Source: Monodelphis domestica (lineage: Eukaryota > Chordata > Mammalia > Didelphimorphia > Didelphidae). Taken from it: a stretch of 64,000 nt of DNA. A program made the translations under genes and the position numbers. The stretch's first letter is position 1, and each line of letters begins with the position of its first letter. Under the pieces are notes generated by a model. It was not told the origin of the DNA. It saw only the letters and a program-made list of their open reading frames with translations, and searched no databases. Location: positions 202,443,822-202,507,821 of the forward strand of contig NC_077229.1 of NCBI RefSeq assembly GCF_027887165.1, in the 5' to 3' direction. Below are positions 45,640 to 58,230 of the stretch, in pieces.

Positions 45640-48600
45640 AACAGAAATTAATAAAATTAAAAATAAAAGGACTATTGAACTAATAAATAAGACAAGAAAG
45701 TCGTACTTTGAAAAAATAAATAAAATAGAGTAAGTACTGGTCAATCTAATTAAAAAAAAAGAAATGAAGAAAACCAATCTAACAGTATCAACGATGAAAA
45801 GGGAGACCTCACTTCTAATGAAGAGGAAATTAAGGCAATGATTAAAAACTATTTTACCCAAATATATGGCAACAACTGTGGCAATCAAGGTGATATGGAT
45901 GATTATTTACAAAAAAATATAAATTGCCTTGATTAACAGAAGAAATAGAATATTTAAATAACCCCATATCAGAAAAAGAAATTTAACATGCCATCAAAGA
46001 ACTCCCTAAAAAAAATCCCCAGTAGCTGATGGATTCACAAGTGAATTCTATCAAACATTTAAAGAACAACTAATCCCAATACTATCCAAACTATTTGACT
46101 TAATAAGCAAAGAAGGATTTCTACCAAATTCCTTTTATGACACAAATATGGTACTGATTCCAAAGGTAGGTAGATAAAAAACAGAGAAAGAAAACTATAG
46201 ATGAATCTCCTTAATAAATATAGATGCAAAAATCTTTAATTGAATATTAGCAAAAAGACTCTAGCATGAGGGTTATTCATTATGATCAGGTGGGATTTAT
46301 TACAGGAATGTATGGATGGTTCAATATTAGGAAAACCATCCATATAATTGACCATATCACCAAGCAAACCAACAAAAATCAAATGATTATCTCAGTAGAT
46401 GCAGAAAGAGCCTTCTACAACATACAATACCCATTCCTATTGAAAACACTAGAAAGTATAGGAATAGAAGGGCAATTCCTAAAAAATAATAATCAGTATA
46501 CATCTAAAACCATCAGCAAGTATCATCTGCAATGGGGAAAAAATTAGCAGTGTTCTCAATAAAATCAGGAGTGAAACAAGGATGCCCATTATCACCTCTA
46601 TTCTTTAACATTGTACTAGAAACACTAGAAGTAGCAATTAGAGAAGAAAAATAAATTTAAGGTATTAAAGTATGCAATGGAGAGACCACACTATCACTCA
46701 TTGCAGATGATATGATGATCTACTTAATGAATCCTAGAGAATCCACTAAAAAGCTAGTGGAAATAATCAACAATTTTAGCAAAGTTGCAGGATTCAAAAT
46801 AAACCCACATATATCATCAGCATTTCTATATATTTCCAAAACATCCAGGCATCAGGAGTTAGAAAGAGAAATTCCACTAAAACTCATTAAAGACAGTATA
46901 AAATACTTAGGAATCTATCTGCCAAGACAGACAGGAATTATATGAACACAACTACAAAACACTTTCCATACAAGTAAAACTAGATTTCTACAATTGGAAA
47001 AACATTCATTACCTGTGGGTAGATTGAGCTAACATAATCAAAATGGCCATCCTACCCAAATTAATTGACTTATTTAGTGCCATACCTATCAAACTATCTA
47101 GAAACTTTTTTTACCAAGTTAGAAAAAATATAACAAAGTTTATTTGGAAGAACAAAAGATCAAGAATGTCAAGGGAGATGATGAAAAAAGTGAAGTAAGG
47201 TGGCTTAGCAGTATCAGATCTTAAATTGTAATATAAAGCAATGATCATCAACAGAAAGGAGGATCAGTGGAATAGACTTGGGGTAAGTGACATCAGGAAG
47301 ATAATCTATGATAAACCCAAAGACCCCAGATTTGGGGACAAAAACCCAGTATTTGACAAAAACTGCTGGGAAAATTGGAAGACAATATGGGAGAAATTAG
47401 CTGTATATCAACATCTCATACCCTACACCAAGATAAAATCAGAATGAGTGAATGACTTGAATATAAAGAAGGAAACTATAAGTTAATTAGGTGAACACAG
47501 AATAATATACTTTTCAGATCTTTGAGGAAGGAAAAAAAATTAAGACCAAGCAAGAGTTAGAAAAATTTACAAATTGTAAAATAAATAATTTTGATTATAT
47601 TAAATTAAAAAGGTTTTGTCCAAACAAAATGAATGCAAACTAAATTAGAAAGGAAGCAACAAATTGAGAAAAAATCTTATAATAAAAAACTTTTACAAAT
47701 GTCTAATTACTCAAACATATGAGGTGATAAATCAATTGTACAAAAATCAACCCATTCCCCATTTTTTAAATTGGCAAAGGACCTGAATAGGCAATTTTTA
47801 GACAATTCAAAACTATCAATAAACACATGAAAATGTGTTCTAAATCTCATAATTAGAGAAATACAAATGAAAACAACTCTGAGGCACCATCTCTCATCTA
47901 GCAGATTAGCTAACATGAAATCAAAGGAAAGTAAGAAATGTTGGAGGGGTTATGGCAAAATGGGGACATTAATGCATTGCTGAGGGAGTTGTGAATTGAT
48001 CCAACCATTCTGGATGGCAATTTGGAACTCTACCCAAAGGATGCTAAAAGACTGTCTGTTCAGCAATACTACTGCTGGGTTTATACCCCATAGAGATCAT
48101 AGGGAAAAGACTTGTACAAAATTATTTAAAGCCATGCTCTTTGTGATGGCAAAAAAATTAGAAAGTGAGGGGATTCTTTTCAATGGGGGAATGGTTGAAA
48201 AAATTGTGGTATCTCTTTTTGATAGAATACTATTCTGCTTAAAAGAATAATGAACTGGGGGAATTCTATGTGAACTGGAATGACTTCCAGGAATTGATAC
48301 AGAGTGAAAGGAGAAGAACCAGGAGAACATTATAGACAAATACTGATACACTATGATACAATAAAATATAATGGATTTCTCTAATAAAAGTAATGCAATG
48401 ATCCAGGACAATTCTGAGGACTTATGAGAAAGTATGCTATCCACATTCAGAGGAAGAACTGTGGTAGTAGAAACACATAAGAAAAAGGAAATGCTTGATC
48501 ACATGGGTTGATGGGGGTATGATTGGGGATGTAGACTCTAAATGATCACCCTAGTTCTATTATCAATAATATGGAAATAGGTCTTGATCAATGACACAAG

Positions 48601-48745
48601 TAAAACCCAATGAAATTGCACATCAGCTAGGGGAGGGGAGGAAAAAAAGAGAAGGGGAGGAAAAGAACATGAATCATGGAAACATGCAAAATTTTCTAAA
48701 TTAATTAATTAAATAAAAATTATTAATTATAAAAAGAAATAGAAA
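45640..48745 (+). mobile_element. older L1, ORF2 RT to 3' end
   Basis: Starts within the pre-RT region ('aggactattgaactaataaa'). RT reading at 46,266-46,945 includes '[15 protein letters not shown]' and '[15 protein letters not shown]'. The C-terminal part spans 47,241-48,250, 3' UTR follows, A-rich tail about 48,660-48,745. Many stops. Confidence 0.9.
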
Positions 48746-48749
48746 TCAA

Positions 48750-51700
48750 TTATCACACCAAAGAGAAATAAAGGGCTATGGGGAAAATGGAAGGAGGGGA
48801 CTTAAACAAGGGAAGAAGGAATGGAGGAGACAGTGGTTGGTAGTAAAACATTTGAGTAGAAGAATGAGGTGAAAGGAGAGAGAGGACAAACAGAGGGAGG
48901 GAAGGATGTAAGGAAGTACCCAGTTAATTGTCATAACTATAAATGTGAATGGAATTAAATCAACCATCAAATGTAAGTGGATGGTAGAAAGGAATAAAAT
49001 CCAGAATTGTACAATGTGCTATTTAAAAGAAACATGTTTGAAGCACAGAAATGGACACATACTAAAAGTGTAAGGCTGTAGAAGAATTTATTATACTTCA
49101 GCTGAAGGGGGGGGGAAGTAGGGGTAGCAATCATGATTTCTGAAAAAGCTAAAGTAAAAATAGATCTAACTAAAGAAATGAGGAAAGAAATTTTATCTTA
49201 TTAAAAGGTACAATAGATAATGAAGTAATTTTAAATACTAAATATATATGGGTCAAGTAGTACAGCATCCAAATTTTTAAAGAAAAGGAGTAAATAGATA
49301 GCAAAACTATTCTAGTGGTGAACTTCAAATTTCCCTTCAGAGCTATATAATTCTAACTGGAAATACACAAGAAAGAAATTAAAGAGGTATATAGCATTTT
49401 AGGGAAAAAAGTTAGCTATAACAGGCCTTTGGAGAAAATTAATTGGGAAAGAAAAGATTATAATACAATATTGTTATTGTTGTTTTTCAGCAGTGGATGG
49501 TACTCACACAAAAACTGACCATGTATTAGGGACATAAAAATCTTACAAGCAAATGGAGAAAAGGAGGAAACATCCATTTCAGACAACTCAATAAAAATCA
49601 CATTAATAAAAGTCCATGGAAAGAGAGATTAAGAAATAATTCAAAACTCAATAAGTTCCTTCTAAAGAATAAGTGGTCAAAGAACACATCATAGAAATAA
49701 TCAATAATTATATTAAAAAGCATGACAACAATGAGACAACACACCAGAATTTATGGGATACATCGAAGGAACTTAGGGAAAATTTTATATTGCTAATTAT
49801 TTATATTTATAAAATAGAGAAAGAACAAACTAATGAACTCAACATGCAACTAAAAAAAGTAGAAAAAGTACAAATTTAAAATGCCCAATAAAATACCAAA
49901 TTGGAAGTCCTGAAAATGAAAAGTGAGCTTAAAAAAATTGAAAGTTAAAAAAAAGTAATTGATCTAATAAATAAAAGTAAAAGCTGATTTTATGGGAAAA
50001 AACAATAAAATCAGTAAATTTTGGTTAATTTCATTAAAAAAAGAAGACAGAATTACCAGCATTAAAAGTAAAAAGTATGAAAACACCAAAAATTAAGAGG
50101 AAATTAAAATAATTATTACATGCCAACAAATTTGACAATCTAAGTGAAGTGGGTAAGTATTTACAAAAATATAAATTACCTATATTAACAGAAGAGGAAA
50201 TAGAATACTTAAATAATCCCAACTCAGAAAAAGAAATTAAATAAACCATCAATGAACTTCCTAAGAAAAATTCTCCAAGGCCAGATGGATTCACAAATAA
50301 ATTCTACCAAACATTTAAGGAAAAATTAACTTCACTATTATATACACTATTTGCAAAAGTAGCTGAAGAAGGCATCCTGCCAAACTAATTTTCCAATAAA
50401 ATATGAGGCTTATACCTAAACCAAGAAGAATAAAAACAGAGAAAGAAAACTATTCACCAATTTTGCTAATGAATATTGAGACAAAAAATTAATAAAATAT
50501 TAGCAAGGAGATTACAGCAATATATCACAAAAGGCCATACACTATGATAAGGTGGGATTTATGCCAGGAATGCAGGACTGGTTCAATATTAGGAAACATA
50601 ATAATCAGCATAAACGACTCCATAAATAACAAACCAATAGAAATCATGTGATTATCTAAATAGATGGAGAAAAAGCCTTTGAGAAAATGTAACATCCATT
50701 CCTACTAAAAAGACTAGAAGGCATAGGAATCAGTGAAGCTATCATTTAAATGGCAAATAATATTTATCTAACACTATCAACTAGCACCAGCCATAAGGGG
50801 AAAGACTAGAAGCCTTCCCAATAAGGGCAAGAGTGAAACAAGGATGCCCATTGTCACCACTATTATTCAATATTTTACAGAGATGTTAGCTACAGCAATA
50901 AGAAAAGAAAGGAGTTAAATGAATTAGTATAGGCAATGAAGAAACAGAACTGTCACTCTTTGCAGAAGATACAATGATATACTTAAAGAATCCTAAGGAT
51001 CCAACTAAAAGTCCAATTGAAATAATTACAGCTTTAGCAAATTTGCAGGATAAAAAAAAATCCACAAAACCCATCACTATTTATTTAACTTACCAGTTAA
51101 ACTCACAAACAAAAGATAGAAAAATAAATTCCATTTAAGTTAATTGTACTTAGTATAAAATATTTGAGCTTTTCTCTGTCAAGACAAACCCGGGAATTAT
51201 ATGACCATAATTACAAAACACTTTTCATTAAAATGATGTCTGATCTAAACAATTGGAAAAATATAAATTGCTCATGAGTTGTCCCAGCCAATATAATAAA
51301 TATTACCTGACAACACTACCTAATTTAATCTACTTATTCAGTGACATACCAATTAAATTACTCTCATAGTATTTTGCATAAAAATAAAAAAAAATCATCT
51401 GGAAAAAGAAAAGATCAAGAATATGAAAGGAATCAATAACAACATGTGACAGAATGTGGCCTATGAGTACCAGATCTCAATCTGTATTACAAAGGTTTAT
51501 TCATCAAAACAATTTAGTACAACCTAAGAAATAAAGTAGTAGAACAGGAGAACAGATTAGCTGCACAAAATAAAGTAATGAGTTACCATAGTTATTTCGT
51601 GTTTCATAAACCCAAGCTTTGGGGGGAAAAATTACTGTTTGACAAAACTTGCTGGAAAAATTGAGAAAAGTTGTTGCAGAGACTGGTTATAGTCCAATAT

Positions 51701-53000
51701 CTCATATCCTATACCAAGATAAAGTCAAAAATGATACATGATTTAGACAAAAGGCAAAATGATTAACAAATTAGAAGAGCATAGAATAGTTTGCCTGTCA
51801 AATCTGTGAATAAAGAAAGAATTTGTGAGCAAACAAGAGGAAAAGCATTATAAGATATAAAGTGGATAACTGATAATATTAAACTATTTTTTTTCAGAAA
51901 CAAAACCAATGCAGCCAAGATTAGAGGAAAAGGGAAAATGATGGGGGAAATTTTCTACAAATCTCGCTGATAAAGGCTTTATTTCTCAAATATATGGAGA
52001 ATTGAGTCAAATTTATAAGAATACAAATATTTCCCAGTTGATAAATGGTAAAATCATATGAATTAGTTTTCATATGGATAAATCAAGGTTATATGTAATC
52101 ACATAAAAATGTTCTGAATCACTCTCCATTAGAGAAATGAATATTAAAACAACTCTGATGTATACCCTCATACTTTTCATATTATCTAATATGAAATAAA
52201 AAGAAAATAATAACTGCTGAGGAAATGTGGAAAAATTGGAACATTAATTCACTGCTAGTGGAATTGTTAACTGGTCCAATCATTCTGGAGAGGTCACTAA
52301 AAGAGCTTTAAAACTGTACATACCTTTTGATCTACAAATACCATCTCTAATTCTAAATCTCAAAGAGAATTTTTAAAAAATGTGTATGTGTACATGTGTA
52401 CACATATGTACCATGTGTACAAAAATCTTTGTAACAGCTCTTTTTGTGGTGGCAATGATGCCCATCAATTGGAGAATGGATGAACCATTTGTATTATATG
52501 ATTGTAATGGAATACTACTGTGATATAAAAAATGATGAGAATGATGATTTAGAACAACCTAGAAGACCTACATAAACTATGCAAAGTGAAGTGAGCAGAA
52601 CCATGGAAACATTATACCCAGTACAAGAAATACTTCTATAAGATGAATATTTATGAGTGGCTTAACTCTTCTTAGCAATACATAGATCTAAAACAATCCT
52701 CAAGAACTCTTGATGAAAAACTGCTTCTAGAGTCTGAACTGATGAAGTCTGAATTGAGATAAAGACATACTATATTTCATGTTATGTCTTCACTTTAGTT
52801 TGAGTTCTCTTTTACAAAATGACTAATATAGAAAGATGTTTTAGACCAGAACAGATGTAAAACATATATCAGATTGCCTTCTCAAAGAGGAGGGAGGAAA
52901 GAAAGAAAATAAGGGTGATAATTTGGCTCAAATGTAAAAAATGAAGGTTAAGAAAGTTGTTTTGTTCATGTAATTGGGGGAAAATATTATAAAATAGAAA
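48750..53000 (+). mobile_element. oldest L1 in the stack, ORF2 region
   Basis: Begins in the inter-ORF region. Endonuclease-like start at about 48,930 ('cataactataaatgtgaatg'), pre-RT 49,670-50,300 ('aaccatcaatgaacttccta'), RT core 50,540-51,000 ('gatgcccattgtcaccacta'), C-terminal sequence to 52,600, then 3' UTR-like sequence. More diverged than the neighbouring L1s and full of stops. Confidence 0.82.
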
Positions 53001-53496
53001 AAATTAGAACCTTTATTGGTATGAATGGAGGGCCAAAATATTTTATTTTATTTTTTTATTTATGAAGAGTTTCCACATCCCTGTATTGTGATGCCCCTAA
53101 TCTCCATGATGTGAAAGAGATAATTCTACATGTATAACAGATCTAAAATGTAGGTATAATATTTCTACATGTATGTGTAATAAAAATGACAATTTTTTAA
53201 AAAGTTCCTATTTAACCCATAATGTACTTTAAGAATTGTATTATAATAGGATTATCACTTAGTGTAACAATATTATCTTCAATACATCAATGGATCTATG
53301 ATGCATCACATTGGTATATATCAAAAACCATTTTTTTCATTCCCTCAATTCTTGCCCATTTATCACTATAAATGCTTTTGCATGCAACATACTCTAGTCC
53401 TTCTTTTAGGTCTTTTTCTCTCCCTTGGATACCACTAGGCTGTCTATCATTTATTTATCCCTCTGGCTAAATGAATGAACAATTTTCCTTTTCTGA
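53001..53496. other. no gene seen
   Basis: AT-rich DNA between the L1 and the SINE. No coding signal or recognised repeat. Confidence 0.5.
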
Positions 53497-53507
53497 TAAT
53501 ATATTTC

Positions 53508-53708
53508 ATTTTTTTTAATCCATACTTTTCGTCTTGGAATCTATACTGTGTATTGGTTCCAAGGCAGAAGAATGGCAAGGGCTAGGCAATGGGGGTTAAG
53601 TGATTTGCCCAGGGTCACACATCTGAGAAGTGTCTGAGGTTAGATTTGAACCTAGGACTGCCCATCTCTAGTCCTGTCTCTCAATCCACTGAGCTACCCA
53701 GCTGCCCC
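53508..53708 (-). mobile_element. full-length marsupial tRNA-derived SINE
   Basis: On minus it starts GGGGCAGCTGGGTAGCTCAG, with a pol III A box (TAGCTCAGTGG) and B box (GGTTCAAATC), continues through 'ccctgggcaaatcactta' and 'tctgccttggaaccaataca', and ends in an A-rich tail. Perfect 11-bp flanking duplication TAATATATTTC at 53,497-53,507 and 53,709-53,719. A mobile element, not a tRNA gene. Confidence 0.97.
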
Positions 53709-53719
53709 TAATATATTTC

Positions 53720-54775
53720 TTGACTTTATCTCATTACCAGTTATCAAATTCAAATTATCAGACTGTATGCAAACATGTCTCTGTTAATAAACATTTAACA
53801 ACTATCTCTGGGGGAAAAGATTGCTGACATACTTTAAAGTTAAATCCTCATTAATGTTTCCTCCAAAACTTTTAAAAATATTTGTATAGTCAGAAAAACA
53901 TTAAATTAATCCATGATTTCCTGTTTGTAATTTAGCAACTGGTACCTCTCAGCCAAATTGAATCAATGTATCCTAATCCCTGACACTGCCATAGTCTTGG
54001 ATCTTGATAGCCTGGGATTGTGTTTAAAAGGGCTGAGCTCTCCCCCTGCCAAAGAAAGTTCACCTATCAGCTACACTCAATCAGATAATGGGTGAAAAAA
54101 ACATTATAGAGACCTCTAAAGGTATAGTAGCAGAGGTAGTCAACAGTAGAAGTGTCTAGTAGAGAACTGTGCTATAATGAAACCAAGCTTCATGGAAATA
54201 AGCACTTCATTATCTTACATTTCTCAAGGACACTGATAGCTCTGTAGCATCAGAGATGAAGGTTGCTCAAGGCATATGTATGCCCTACACATATATATTC
54301 CCAACAAAAGTGACTTATTCACTATTCATGTTCCCTGATAAACCTTAATGGTAGGAAAGCATGTATTATAACATTAGATATAATACTATATTATTAGTGC
54401 TATATTTTTACAAGTGCACATTTATATATTTTGCAAATACGTATGTGAATATTTACAAATACGTATATGTTTATATTGATGTACATGTATGTATATTAAT
54501 GTATATGTATATATAAACAAAAATCACAAATATACATATAAACATAATTTTAAAAATCATACATATACATATATTATATACACTTATAACATACACATAT
54601 ATATTAAAATCAGATTTGTGATTTTATTAATGCATTTACCTTTTGTGTGGAAATTCTCTCTACCAATGTATATTGATATCTGCTCAGGAATTTAACAACT
54701 GAGTGACCTTCCTGAGGCACTCAGAATTTAAAAGATTTGCCCTTAATCACATGACTAGTATATCTGAAAGAACAG
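53720..54775. other. no gene seen; TA/TG-rich tract
   Basis: AT-rich. 54,420-54,605 is an imperfect TATG/TACA/TATA tract. A 68-codon frame across it is low complexity. Confidence 0.5.
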
Positions 54776-54779
54776 GTAT

Positions 54780-55765
54780 TAATTGTTTAAGGTCAACATG
54801 GTAGGAGATATCCAGTGGGGTGTCTCAAGATTATATCTTTGACCCTTTGCTATTTAACATTTTTATCAATGACTTTAGTAAAGACATAGATGATAGACTT
54901 ATAAAATCTTCAGTTGACATAAAGCTGAGAGTAACAACTAGCATACTGAATGACTGAGTTAAAGTCCCCAAAGGATCTTGGCAGACTAGAGCAGTGACCT
55001 GGATCTAATAAGATTAAGTTCAAAAGGAATAAATGTAAAATCTTTATCTTGGGTACAAAATATATCAACTTCACACATATAAAATAGGATAGGAATCCAT
55101 ACATAATTTATTCTAAACAAGATCTAGATATCTTAGTGGCCTGCAAGATCAATGGCGATTAGCACTGTTATATTACACCTTCAAAAATTAGTGGAACATT
55201 AAACTGGATTAAAATGGATACAGATTCCAGAAGCAAAATGGTGATAAAATCCTTGCATTATGCACTCATCACACCTCACCCTGACTATTTTGCCTCATTT
55301 TAGTTACCTTGGTTTATCAAAAACAAAAGTAAAACTTGATAAGCTAGGAATCCAGTTGATGTTGACCGGAATGGTGAAGTTCCCTGAGTGCATGGTATAT
55401 TAAGTTAGATTAGAGTAGTTGTTTATGTTTAGAATGGATGAAAGAATATTCAAGGGAGAGCTGCCATTTGAAGGAAGGATAAGGTTTGTTTTATTTGGAC
55501 CTAGATGGAAGAACCGGAAGAAATGGATCAAAGTTGCAGAAGCTTAAATTTAGAGTTGATGACAGAAGAAAGCTTCCTAATATTTACACGTTCTAAAAGT
55601 AGAAAGAACTGCCTTCGTAGGTCTTCGGAAGGCCTCTTTGGAGGTCTTCTTCAAACAGGAACTGGATATTTACTTGTTGCATATATTGTAATTGTGATTT
55701 CTTTGAGATATGGATTAGACTATATGACTGCCGAGGTTCCTTGCATTCTTAAAACTATCTTATAA
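54780..55765 (+). mobile_element. CR1/L3-type LINE remnant (RT end to 3' end)
   Basis: 54,838-54,905 reads in frame as PLLFNIFINDFSKDIDDRLI, the 'LFxIFINDL' style of CR1/L3 reverse transcriptases. Then 'gataaatgtaaaat'-like wording, 'cactcatcacacctcaccct', and 55,615-55,765 with 'ggaggtcttcttcaaacagg' and 'ttagactatatgactgccga', the recognised 3' terminus of L3/CR1. An ancient mammalian fossil. The 86-codon frame at 55,505 belongs to it. Confidence 0.8.
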
Positions 55766-56316
55766 GAAGACAGATGGAAATCTTCCTGACTCCAATGCCA
55801 GTCTCCCATTCCATATATGATAATACCTTTCTATATCATATTCTCAAAGTAAAATAGTATACTACTTTTTGTTACCATTACTTATCTATCTTTTAGAATC
55901 AGTACTTTGTAGCAGATGTTATTTGGGTTCCTGTTGTGTCAAAAATGTATCTTTTTGTAATAAAGGGAAACAGGAGAAGTGTGTTCAGAGGAGATCTACT
56001 CTTTTCTATCCTTCACTTTCCATTCATGACTTTTAATCTTTTCACTTTATCCTATCTTAACTAATATTAAGGGAATATAAAAATTTAGGAATAGTGTTGT
56101 AGCAAACCAATTATGGACAATTTCAAGATCTGTGGTTGTAAGGAGAATGGAAGGGAAGATAAGAAATAAATTAAACAAAGCAAAAACAAAGTGGTAGCAG
56201 CTGGTATAAAGTAAATTTCTACAATTCCCTTCTAATTTTCTTTTCAAATCTCCCTTTAGAGTCATTGATTCCACTGGCCATTTGTAACTTGGGTTCAAGT
56301 CAGCCTAGAAATGCTT
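55766..56316. other. no gene seen
   Basis: AT-rich DNA. One 83-codon minus-strand frame (56,047-56,298) has no recognisable features. Confidence 0.45.
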
Positions 56317-56330
56317 GTCTTATATGAAAT

Positions 56331-56796
56331 TGTAGTCGAGGCAGAGCCGCCTCTCTCCTTTGTTTGTCTTTGCTTCAAAGTTGTGGATTAACCTTTACCC
56401 ATCCTGGGACCAAGGATGGAACAGTAAACATGAAGGAAGCAGGATAACATTTATGAAAAGCAAATTGTGATAAGGTGGGTGCCTATCCCCTTGTTTGCCC
56501 CTCTTCCCCTTGTTTGGAATTTGTATTAAATGAAGAATGTGGGTTAACCTTTGAACACCTGCCTATCCCTGGACCAAGATTAGGGTTCCTGGAATGTGAA
56601 GTCATAAACTCCTGTGGGCTTTGCCTAGTGGTTTCTTTTTACCTATATAAGTTCTGTGGGAGACAAATAAAATTGGCACTATTTCTCTCTTTCATATAGT
56701 GTCTGTCTTTTCTTTTGTTACTCTTCATTTTCTGTTACCCCACGTAGGATCTCACAGGTTTGGCCAACCCTATGATGGAGTCTTACAAGCCATAGA
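56331..56796 (+). mobile_element. LTR-like element with TATA and polyadenylation signals
   Basis: Starts TGTAGTCGAGGC and has an internal partial duplication ('gtggattaacctttacccat' / 'gtgggttaacctttgaacac', each followed by '...ggaccaag'). A TATA-like CTATATAAG lies near 56,642, AATAAA near 56,667, a T/C-rich downstream part and a terminal 'ctcaca' near 56,757. This is LTR layout (U3-R-U5). Near-identical 14-mers GTCTTATATGAAAT and GTCTTACATGAAAT flank 56,331-56,796, unusually long for an LTR insertion. No internal genes. Confidence 0.55.
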
Positions 56797-56810
56797 GTCT
56801 TACATGAAAT

Positions 56811-58020
56811 GAATTAATGTTCATTTTCATGATCTTGAAATATTGTAAAACCATTAATAAACAAATGATTATTTAATTATCTTTCTTATGCTCTTATTAA
56901 GGGAAGAATATGAGCTAATATATTTTAGGAAGATTTTCAAAAACAAAGTAAAAAAATACAATGAATGAGAACACCCCATTACTTACATAGTTGGGGTTTA
57001 CAAAAATTTCACTCTAAGTTACCTAATTTTGATGATGCCTTGACTCTATAAAAACTATATGACCCTCTAGCAATTTATCTCCTGGAACTTGCAATAAAAT
57101 TTTTGTAAGCTAAAAAAATAAAGAAATAAATTTTTTCTCTTTGTACTAGGTCATAACAAACTTCTTTTTATTTTTACTTTTTGCATTAATGACTACAAAG
57201 TGGTCTTTAGCAATCTACACATGATATCTTTATTACAAAGAACAGGTCACATAGACAAGATTATAAATGATCCATTGGTGTCATCGGCATTTAAGATATC
57301 TTAAGTTTGTTGAGCCATTGAACACTTCTTCCATGTGATCATCTCACCTTAATAACTATTTTTTATGCTAAATAGATTTTCAAATGCTTTTAAGCATTTA
57401 ACTACATATTTTACTTAACAAACAACCAAACTCTTAGATTAGTTTAATAAGCTGCATCACTTTACAAATGATCTTGTTCTGCTTTACAATAAGAATTCAA
57501 CCACTTGTGAACTTCTCAGTTTGTCTGTAATTGTACTGGCCAGTTGGATGATACTGTAAATGTAGAGAATCATTCTTCCAGTAATTAATTAATAGAGCAG
57601 TTCTACAAAATGGACATTTAAGATTTAATCCCCTAGTGAATGACTAACAAAGAGAGCACATTTGCATTATGATGGGATGGGGCAACATAGCTAGAGAACT
57701 TACAGTTCCCTCTATTTCATTTTTTACCCTCATAAAATAAAGACTTTTTTTTTAATTAAAAGGTGTTGATTATGTGGTCAGCATCTAGAATAAATTGATG
57801 ATAGTCTACATCAGGCTTCATCAATAAGACCACTATCACTTTGCCTTCAAGTTATACATAGCAATGTGTACAGCACTACATTTATTCTTGTTTTCATTTT
57901 TGGGATCAGATGTCTGCATTTCACCACTGAGTACTGTCATCATGATTATTAGGAATTGGTTTTGATTTCTTATTAAAGTAAATGAGTTGTTTTGGTCTGG
58001 TAATAGAATGAATTGACATA
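56811..58020. other. no gene seen
   Basis: AT-rich sequence with short frames only. The 114-codon minus-strand frame at 57,836-58,180 runs into the SINE at 58,025 and is not a gene. Confidence 0.5.
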
Positions 58021-58024
58021 CTAC

Positions 58025-58230
58025 AGATTTTTTTAAGAAAACCCTTCCCTTCCATCTTAGGATCAATCCCAGATATTGATTCAAAGGCAGAAAAGCATCA
58101 AGGACTAGACAATTTGGGTTAAATGACTCATCCATGTTTACACAAGTAAATAACTGATGTAGCATTTGAACCCAGGACATACTGTCTCCAGGTCTGGCTT
58201 TGTATATTCTCTGTCATTTACCTGCCTCCT
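58025..58230 (-). mobile_element. old marsupial tRNA-derived SINE copy
   Basis: Minus-strand order 'tgggttcaaatgctacatca', 'gagtcatttaacccaaattg', 'ttctgcctttgaatcaatat', 'gatcctaagatggaaggga' follows the SINE at 53.5 kb with clearly higher divergence. Confidence 0.85.

Noticed and set aside
53600-53708. tRNA gene suggested by A and B boxes
   Set aside because: The boxes are the tRNA-derived head of a SINE with an A-rich tail and target duplication.
57836-58180. 114-codon minus-strand frame
   Set aside because: Extends into the old SINE at 58,025-58,230; composition non-coding.
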